Source of the DNA: Littorina saxatilis
Lineage: Eukaryota; Mollusca; Gastropoda; Littorinimorpha; Littorinidae
Length of the DNA stretch: 64,000 nt
NCBI RefSeq assembly: GCF_037325665.1
Contig: NC_090255.1
Span: forward strand, 187,001-251,000
Direction of reading: 5' to 3'
Part shown: positions 56,220 through 64,000 of the stretch, piece by piece
Layout: each line of letters begins with the position of its first letter
Numbering within the stretch: the first letter of the stretch is position 1
Position numbers and translations under genes: made by a program
Notes under the pieces: generated by a model
The model's input: only the letters and a program-made list of their open reading frames with translations
Databases searched by the model: none
Told to the model about the DNA's origin: nothing

Positions 56220-58997
56220 CTGAAATCATTCACACACAGTTAGTTGTCAGGGCAACCGTCTGAAATCATTCACACACAGTTAGTTGTTAGGACAACCATC
56301 TGAAATTATTCACACACAGTTAGTTGTCAGGACAACCATCTGAAATTATTCACACACAGTTAGTTGTCAGGACAACCATCTGAAATCATTGACATGCAGT
56401 CACTGAGTCAGTGCAGCTTTAAGCTCTGTCCAAACATCTTCTTCAGTCTCGAGAAATCACAGTTGTCAAACATTGTCCAATTTCACTTAGGTCTTCATTT
56501 GTTTGTTCTATAAAAACTCCTGATGCTTTGTTTCACAGATGGAGTTACTTAATGCAAAATGTCATCTCATCAAGTTATTGTCATATGTTACACTTTGAAA
56601 TATTTTGCGGTTACTTACATACTTTACTGTGTGAAATAATTGCAGTTACTTACATACTTTACGGTGTGAAATAATAGCGGTTACTTACATACTTTACTGT
56701 GTGAAATAAATGCAGTTACTTACATACTTTACGGTGTGAAATAAATGCAGTTACTTACATACTTTACTGTGTGAAATGCAGTTACTTACATACTTTACTG
56801 TGTGAAATAATAGCGATTACTTACATACTTTATGTTGTGAAATGCAGTTACTTACATACTTTACAGTGTGAAATGCAGTTACTTACATACTTTACGGTGT
56901 GAAATGCAGTTACTTACTTTACCGTCGGTGTGAAATGCAGTTACTTACATACTTTACTGTGTGAAATAAATGCAGTTACTTACATACTTTACAGTGTGAA
57001 ATGCAGCTACTTACATACTTTACGGTGTGAAATAATTGCAGTTATTTACATACTTTACTGTGTGAAATAATTGCGTTTACTTACATACTTTATTACTGTG
57101 TGAAATAAATGCAGTTACTTAAATACTTTACAGTGTGAAATGCAGTTACTTACATACTTTACTGTGTGAAATAAATGCAGTTACTTACATACTTTACAGT
57201 GTCAAATAAATGCAGTTACTTACATACTTTACAGTGTGAAATGCAGTTACTTACATACTTTACGGTGTGAAATAATTGCAGTTACTTACATACTTTACGG
57301 TGTGAAATAATTGCAGTTACTAACATACTTTACTGTGTGAAATAAATGCAGTTACTTATATACTTTACGGTGTGAAATCGGTTGGCCTAGTGGAAAGGCG
57401 TCCGCCCCGTGATCGGGAGGTCGTGGGTTCGAACCCCGGCCAGGTCATACCTAAGACTTTAAAATTGGCAATCTAGTGGCTGCTCCGCCTGGCGTCTGGC
57501 ATTATGGGGTTAGTGCTAGGACTGGTTGGTCCGGTGTCAGAATAATGTGACTGGGTGAGACATGAAGCCTGTGCTGCGACTTCTGTCTTGTGTGTGGCGC
57601 ACGTTAAATGTCAAAGCAGCACCGCCCTGATATGGCCCTTCGTGGTCGGCTGGGCGTTAAACAAACAAACAAACAAACAAACAAACGGTGTGAAATAATT
57701 GCAGTTACTTACATACTTTATGGTGTGAAATGCTGTTACTTACATACTTTAAGGTGTGAAATAATTGCAGTTACTTACATACTTTACGGTGTGAAATGAT
57801 TGCAGTTACTTACATACTTTACTGTGTGAAATGATTGCAGTTACTTACATACTTTACAGTGTGAAATGCAGTTACTTACATACTTTACGGTGTGAAATAA
57901 TTGCAGTTATTTACATACTTTACTGTGTGAAATAATTGCGGTTACTTACATACTTTACTGTGTGAAATAAATGCAGTTACTTACATACTTTACAGTGTGA
58001 AATGCAGTTACTTACATACTTTACGGTGTGAAATAATTGCAGTTACTTACATACTTTACGGTGTGAAATAATTGCAGTTACTAACATACTTTAATTACGG
58101 TGTGAAATAATTGCAGTTACTTACATACTTTACGATGTGAAATAATTGCAGTTACTTACATACTTTACGGTGTGAAATGATTGCAGTTACTTACATACTT
58201 TACAGTGTGAAATGCAGTTACTTACATACTTTACGGTGTGAAATAATTGCAGTTACTTATATACTTTACGGTGTGAAATAATTGCAGTTACTCAGTACAT
58301 ACTTTACGGTGTGAAATAATTGCAGTTACTTACATACTTTACGGTGTGAAATGATTGCAGTTACTTACATACTTTACGGTGTGAAATGATTGCAGTTACT
58401 TACATACTTTACGGTGTGAAATGATTGCAGTTACTTACATACTTTACTGTGTGAAATAAATGCAGTTACTTACATACTTTACAGTGTAAAATGCAGTTAC
58501 TTACATACTTTACGGTGTGAAATAATTGCAGTTACTAACATACTTTACGGTGTGAAATTATTGCAGTTACTTACATACTTTACGGTGTGAAATGATTGCA
58601 GTTAGTTACTTACATACTTTACGGTGTGAAATAATTGCAGTTACTAACATACTTTACGGTGTGAAATGATTGCAGTTACTTACATACTTTACGGTGTGAA
58701 ATGATTGCAGTTACTTACATACTTTACGGTGTGAAATGCTTGCAGTTACTTACATACTTTACGGTGTGAAATTCAGTTACTTACATACTTTACGGTGTGA
58801 AATTCAGTTACTTACATACTTTACGGTGTGAAATGCAGTTACTTACATATACCTACGGTGTGAAATAATTGCAGTTACTTACATACTTTACGGTGTGAAA
58901 TAATTGCAGTTACTTACATACTTTACAGTGTGAAATGCAGTTACTTACATGCGGCAGCCAGCCATCCCAGAAGACACAGGAGTAGGATGGTTTTCAT
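56080..58997 (-). CDS. Secreted cysteine-rich protein, first two exons (partial)
   Basis: Exon 1 (58997-58949) encodes MKTILLLCLLGWLAAA, a textbook signal peptide, plus one base, with donor GTAAGT. Exon 2 (56219-56080) follows TGATTTCAG and adds (Y)GCPDNWAPTKVDPSCDY, then FPCLDSAKDCAHGFQ, ending at donor GTGAGT. Phases agree (T|AC). The 63 residues seen hold four cysteines in the mature part, and two RR/R basic sites. The family is not recognised; it could be a secreted inhibitor, peptide precursor or shell/mucus protein. Further exons should lie at lower coordinates but I found none. The intron is almost wholly a tandem array built on the exon 1 donor, and exon 2 is preceded by repeats of its own acceptor. 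Confidence 0.75.
56203..56400 (-). repeat. 40-bp repeats spanning the exon 2 acceptor
   Basis: Five copies at 40-bp spacing. On the minus strand each reads GAATGATTTCAG then ACGGTTGCCCTGACAACT (or a near variant), which is the acceptor plus the first 18 bases of exon 2. The lowest-coordinate copy is the real one; four decoys lie upstream. 56400-56580 is unique intron. Confidence 0.9.
56582..58947 (-). repeat. About 35-bp donor-bearing minisatellite, about 60 copies
   Basis: On the minus strand each unit reads TATGTAAGTAACTGCA plus TTATTTCACACCGTAAAG. The real exon 1 donor is CATGTAAGTAACTGCA, so nearly every unit keeps a consensus GTAAGT. The array begins at the exon-intron junction and fills most of intron 1. 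A SINE interrupts it at 57379-57685. Confidence 0.93.
57379..57685 (+). mobile_element. tRNA-derived SINE, copy 2
   Basis: Same family as 31825-32128, starting a few bases into the A-box region (GGTTGGCCTAGTGG). B box GGTTCGAACCC; tail of AAAC repeats. The flanking ACGGTGTGAAAT also belongs to the host array. Confidence 0.93.
58949..58997 (-). CDS. Secreted protein exon 1 (signal peptide)
   Basis: ATG at 58997; 16 codons MKTILLLCLLGWLAAA plus one base. Strong hydrophobic core and small residues at the end suit a signal peptidase site. Confidence 0.8.
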
Positions 58998-59146
58998 CGT
59001 CACGCGGTTTACACGTCTCGCACACCGTCTGTGTTGTAGCCAAGTGATGGATGTACTTTTTCACACATACTTTTATATTGTCCATAGCGGACACACGAGA
59101 CGGACACTCGAGACAGACCCGGGCCTCTTGACAGGGTGTAGTGCCA

Positions 59147-59160
59147 TATAAATATAGGTC
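59147..59160. promoter_or_regulatory. Possible TATA element upstream of the secreted gene
   Basis: CATATAAATATAGG lies 150 bp upstream of the minus-strand ATG. The perfect TATAAATA is on the + strand, so its direction is ambiguous. 59000-59506 is otherwise intergenic with no gene. Confidence 0.25.
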
Positions 59161-59991
59161 CCTGCGTATATACAATGTCACGCCACTGCTCGATCACTGC
59201 ACTTTCCCCGGCTGACAGTGCTACTCAGCTGTTTTGTTCTCACCAGTTTTATTAGTTTTATACTGTTGCTACCCTCTGTATTTGTTATTACGAGGCTGTT
59301 CGCGGATATAATGTTTGGATATTTTTCTATAATTATCCCTTTGTTGTTCGCAGCAGAGTACACAACGTCTTTTGACGCTATCAACAAGATAAACAGTGTC
59401 CTATGGCTATAAACTTATCAGCCTTGTAACATGTTAGCTCCCTGGATCGCATTCAACACCTGGAAGTATGTGTGTGTGTGCGTGTGGGAGTGAGTGTGCT
59501 CAAGTGTAAGGGAGACTGGGGCAGGGTGGGACTTTTTTTTATTTTTTTTAATCAATTGCAATTTTCTAACACCTAATTTTCAAAATAAACACAAATACGA
59601 TCTTTTTATAAACTTTATTGAATTAAAAACATAAAAACGTAACTTAATTTGATATTAAATATGCCATTTTTAAGCAAATAACCGTTGAAAATGAAACAAA
59701 ATCCGGGGCAGGATGGGACGAAGTGGGGCAGGCTGGGACACACTGTGGGGCAGGGTGGGACTGTCCCACCCTGCCCCGTCCCACCCTGCCCCTGCTTTGT
59801 CCCAAACTGCCCCATACACAAAGTATACTAGTTGAGTAATTCAAAAACAAGAAACCCTTTTCCACCATTATTAACCATTTTCAACGTAGAAGGTAATTTT
59901 TTTACCGATCGACCAACATAGTGACTTGCTTATTGACCTTTTGCCACAGGTAAAAATAAACCGTTCAGAAAAATAACACTTAAAAGTATGT

Positions 59992-61680
59992 TTAAGTAAC
60001 ATCCATGACAGGTTGTGATGGCGCTCTTTTTCTGGACTGAGATGCTGTTTTCTCTGCTTTCTTTTTCTTTGCACTGACGTTTTCTTCAATGATGTTCTTT
60101 TCTGGTGTATCAGTGAGAATGCGACTGGATCCCAAAGGTCGTCCTGTACGCTTGCGAGAGTTTTTCGGAACACTAGCGTGTGGTCTTACATCTGCTGGTG
60201 CATGGGAGAAGCTAGATTCTACTTCTACTGATATTGGAGAAGATGGTGGTTGTTCTTGTTGGAGAGGCGACGCTCGTGGTTGTTCTTGTTGGAGAGGCGA
60301 CGCTGGTGGTTGTTCTTGTTGACGAGGCGGTTCTGGTAGCTGTTCTTGTTGGCAAGTCGGCTCTTGGGGTTGTTCTTGTAGGTGAGCCGATTCGGCTTCC
60401 TCTGCTAATTCTTTGGAGAACATCTCACTGTCAAGAGGATAGATTCCTGTGGCTTTGAAGCCGCTGATTATGTTTTCCATTCGGAAAGCTCTGGGATATG
60501 CACTCACATCTCACTGTCAAGAGGATAGATTCCTGTGGCTTTGAAGCCGCTGATTATGTTTTCCATTCGGAAAGCTCTGGGATATGCACTCCCAAGAATG
60601 GTGGACACATGATGAATCGTGGTCCTCGTCCCCGGATGCATGTACATCCACCTTGACAGGGCCTTGTTGTATTCAGTTTTCAAAGGCCCGAACACTCCGA
60701 CATCAAGGGGTTGCATCCGATGTGTACAGTGGGGTGGAAGGCTTAATAGCACCACCCCTTCTCCCTGCAATGGTTGATAGCTGCCAGGGAAATGTGGGAC
60801 TCGTGGTTATCCAGTACCAGCAAGACTTTGTTGTCAGGCGAACAATTGACATGCTCAGTAAAATGTTCCAAACATTCCACAAACAGAGACTTTGTCATCC
60901 AGCCGCCAGAACGTGAACCCAGTCCTTTTGTCCCTGGAGGTGCATTTATTGTCATATGGTCATGGAAATTCACCAGCGGAAATATCAGACAAGGTGGGAT
61001 GCTGTTTCCAATGGCATTGACAATTGCCAACATAGTAACAAGTTCACCTCTCTCCTGTGACACTACCTGAGACACCTGCTTTACTCCCGACTGCGCCAAG
61101 ACTTTAGTCGGTTTCAGGGACGTCATCAAAGCGGTTTCATCCGTGTTGAATATCCTGTCAGGGGTCAGGATATGCTTTTCGTAGAGATGTTGAAGCTTCT
61201 TGAAAAACTCGTCAACGTTGTTTCTGTTGAACGCCATCGTCCTCGCCAAGCTGACTGCTTCTGGGATTCGAATTGATATCTCTGGATGCCTTTTGCGAAA
61301 TGCTAAGACCCAGTCTTCACCTGCACGTTTATTCCTTGTCCAGCTTGGAGGACAGACTTTTAGGGTTTTTGTTTGCGAGATCAAATGCGAGTGATCTCAA
61401 AGTCATTGAATCGATAGGAAATCCATACTTTGAAGCCTGGATTATGTATTCCACCAACTCCTGTTCTTCGGCATTCGTAAAGACTTGTCGAGTGTTGCAC
61501 TGAGATGTCAAGGAGGAGATTTTGCCACGGGACATCGCTCGCCCAAGGCTACTTTTCGACACAGAAAACATCCTTGCAGCCTCGCGAAATGACAAACCTT
61601 CTTTCACAGCTTCCACCGTATCCTTCATATTTTGCACTGGTTTTGAAGTCCATTGCGTCTTTCTCTTGTATGTTCTCACC
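59992..61680 (-). pseudogene. Tigger-like transposase, two breaks
   Basis: The minus-strand frame starts at 61680 (MVRTYKRKTQWTSKPV) with a psq helix-turn-helix (LSFREAARMFSVSKSSLGRA). It continues after a frameshift near 61,350 into the DDE domain at 61384-60743: IFNTDETALM, LLVLDNHESH, then MQPLDVGVFGPLK in the segment below 60770, so all three catalytic acids are visible. An 86-bp tandem duplication (60421-60506 and 60507-60592) shifts the frame before the C-terminal tail, which has QQEQPP-rich repeats and a basic end (KKKKAEK). Apart from the frameshift and the duplication it looks fairly recent. Confidence 0.87.
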
Positions 61681-61726
61681 ATCTGAAAGTCGACAAAAGA
61701 TTTAAGACAAACACTACACAAACTAC

Positions 61727-61880
<154 letters not shown>

Positions 61881-61955
61881 AGAGAGAGACAAAGAAAGAG
61901 AGAAAGAGAAAAACACAGCATGGTTATGCCAACACCGAATTAATAATACCACACC

Positions 61956-62005
<50 letters not shown>

Positions 62006-62577
62006 CATAAAACCAATGTTATACAACTTATCAACTTTTAATAATTAAAGACATAGACAAAACCTCTAAGGGGGCAGGGTGGGTCAAAGCTGGGGCAGGG
62101 TGGGACAGTCCCACCCTGCCCCAGCCTTGTCCCACCCTACCCCGTCCCACCCTGCCCCAAGGCGGTTAATTTGATAAAATGAAAAAATGGCCACAGATCT
62201 AACGTGTAAACATCTTTGAAATGTTCGATAAATATGAGTGAATAATGACATAATCTGGTTATATATGGTTTAATAGGGTGCGTAAAAAGACATTATATAC
62301 AAATAAGAAGTTTGTGACAGTCGAAAATTTACTTACAGTGCTTCTTTTCAGGCAAACATCGACTGCTGGCAAACGTCTGTGCCCACACCATTAACAGTTG
62401 GCGCCAGTCTGGCTGAGTAGTTTCCCTTCATGGCGGCAAATTCAAACTTTTAAAAAAAATCAAGATAACATGGCTAAATTGCGCTGTCCCACCCTGCCCC
62501 ATGTCCCAGGGTACCCCAGTCTCCCCTATGTGCTTGCAAACATATGACGTTTTACCTTTACTGCTTACTTTAGAGAG

Positions 62578-62581
<4 letters not shown>

Positions 62582-62650
<69 letters not shown>
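62582..62650. repeat. (GA)n microsatellite
   Basis: About 35 GA units just right of the Tigger element. 62650-63315 holds no other gene that I see. Confidence 0.95.
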
Positions 62651-62652
<2 letters not shown>

Positions 62653-63315
62653 AATAGCAAATTTGCACGTGTTTTATTTATTTTTAGAATGACGTCATTT
62701 GTATTCTTACGTAATTTCCTTTCTGTTTTTACGTCATCGTTTGTTTTGATTCCATTACATGATTACTGAAGAAGGAGTTTTCACTCCGAAATATTTATTT
62801 CATTTTGGTGTTTGGGTGTTATTTTTTATTCTTATTCAGTTTTATTAGTGACAAAGCATTTCGCTGAATGGTCACGTTTTGTTCACTTAAAGATACATGT
62901 ACTTGCATAACAGAAGTGAGAAACATCCAAAAACAAATTGACTGCCAACGTTCCTAGTTTCAGAATTAAAAAAACAAGAAAGGTAAGTTGTTGGTACGTT
63001 TAATTGGACAGAACAAAACAATTAACAGAAGTGAGGTGTTTTTTATTTAATGTTTTGCGTGAAAGATATGCTCAACCGTTTGATTTTGAATGTATGACAC
63101 ATAAACGCCGAGAATGACACAGAAAACGAAAGTGCAGTTACGTGTGTAAGAGTCGTGTCCCTTATACCGACATTAACAACTCTGTTTGCCCAGTGCAGTT
63201 AATTCGGAGTTAACTCCCTTACGAAGCAACACGAAACAAGGCGCGTTATTCGAGGGATACTTGGATCAAAGGCACCTAGCTTCAGTGACTGGTCTGTAAG
63301 CACAGAATATCAAGA

Positions 63316-63429
63316 ATGAGTTGTACAGTGCTGAGATGCCATCAGTGCGGTACATTTCAGGTCCATCAACAGAAAAAGACGAAGAAATGGACGTGCAAAA
63401 TGTGCAACGAAAAACAGTCGTTTGTGAAG
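63316..63429 (+). CDS. MRNIP: MRNIP first coding exon
   Basis: 38 codons, MSCTVLRCHQCGTFQVHQQK and WTCKMCNEKQSFVK, ending at donor GTATAG (63430). This matches the conserved N-terminus of MRNIP (VLRC..C..FQ.HQ.KK..KWTCK.C.EKQSF), with two CxxC zinc pairs. Known for the family: it binds the MRE11-RAD50-NBS1 complex and supports the DNA damage response and fork protection in the nucleus. The rest of the gene lies beyond the window. The in-frame stop right after the donor supports an exon end there. It is divergent from the secreted gene, with the Tigger element between. Confidence 0.88.
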
Positions 63430-63609
63430 GTATAGTAATTAGTATCCGAGCACACAGTGACACTGACTGACTCAGTTAACTGTTGAGTAAATCAATATCA
63501 CAGTATAGGCCTACTATCTATTACAGTCGTTCTTGTTCGTCCTTCTTAGTTCTAGTTCCCAGATCTCCTACAGAAACATCCACAACTAACAAACCGATTA
63601 GGATGGCAT

Positions 63610-63646
63610 ATATATATAGATATATATAGATATATATATATATACA
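63610..63646. repeat. (TA)n-rich microsatellite
   Basis: ATATATATAGATATATATAG repeats in MRNIP intron 1. Confidence 0.9.
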
Positions 63647-63671
63647 ATTAGAAGGTTGGGAAATAAAAACA

Positions 63672-63776
63672 ACAACCGTTGTCAGGGATGCATAGCCTAT
63701 GTTCCAACAACCGTTGTCAGGGATGCACAGCCTATGTTCCAACAACCGTTGTCAGGGATGCACAGCCTATGTTCCA
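63672..63776. repeat. 36-bp tandem repeat, 3 copies
   Basis: AACAACCGTTGTCAGGGATG plus CACAGCCTATGTTCC, three copies in MRNIP intron 1. Confidence 0.9.
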
Positions 63777-63834
63777 AAATTTCAACTAGCCAAACAAAAG
63801 TGAGAAAGGTTCTCCTGCACATCATTTCTGATAC

Positions 63835-63955
63835 GCACTCGGAGTGTATACAGGGGTCAGAATCTTGTATACACTCGGAGTGTATACAGGGCCAGGGGTC
63901 AGAATCTTGTATACACTCGGAGTGTATACAGGGGTCAGAATCTTGTATACACTCC
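63835..63955. repeat. About 36-45-bp tandem repeat, 3 copies
   Basis: GTATACACTCGGAGTGTATA (itself palindromic) with GGGGTCAGAATCTT, three copies near the window end. Confidence 0.9.
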
Positions 63956-64000
63956 GGCGTTAAACTTCCGGTCGCGAAACGAATTTGCAATTCGACACCA

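Overview
This is animal nuclear DNA, most likely from a gastropod mollusc. A periwinkle (Littorina-like caenogastropod) is my best guess, from memory of its dispersed repeats. The evidence is split genes with GT-AG introns, tRNA-derived SINEs with A and B boxes, TTAGGG-type repeats, many DNA transposons, and dense mini- and microsatellites. Only about 1.1 kb of the 64 kb is recognisable host coding sequence.

Three host genes can be read. (1) EXOSC6 (MTR3), an RNase PH-like ring subunit of the RNA exosome, lies on the + strand at 1556-39814. Nine small exons (87, 61, 79, 175, 61, 86, 60, 111 and 96 nt) join in frame to a complete 271-residue protein, spread over 38 kb of repeat-filled introns. 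(2) A small secreted cysteine-rich protein lies on the - strand. Its signal-peptide exon is at 58997-58949 and its second exon at 56219-56080; the rest was not found. (3) The first exon of MRNIP, a DNA-damage factor, is on the + strand at 63316-63429.

EXOSC6 intron 1 (1643-9946) holds two nests of transposons. One is a TIR element holding a TTAA-type element, which in turn holds two PIF/Harbinger-like MITEs and a hAT-like element. The other is a telomere-repeat-bearing element split by a MULE-like and a hAT-like element; the latter carries 93 copies of a 20-bp repeat. Intron 2 (10008-25302) holds a Tigger/pogo transposon with an OTU-type cysteine protease frame between its ends, a 2.3-kb (CA)n-based array, and a young LTR element with no coding capacity (17814-23459). 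Later introns are mostly tandem arrays broken by SINEs and MITEs.

39815-54000 is mostly a 41-bp minisatellite into which an L1/Tx1-like LINE with a whole 1232-codon frame has inserted, plus a 5.9-kb block of other repeats including a self-nested inverted element. 54000-62530 holds a foldback element, the arrays of the cysteine-rich gene, and a second Tigger-like transposon.

The most unusual pattern is that many arrays straddle splice sites. At EXOSC6 exons 3, 6 and 9 and at exon 2 of the secreted gene, the intron end plus the first bases of the exon are repeated in tandem. At exon 1 of the secreted gene, and more weakly at EXOSC6 exons 4 and 6, the donor side is repeated. The result is dozens of decoy splice sites beside the real ones.
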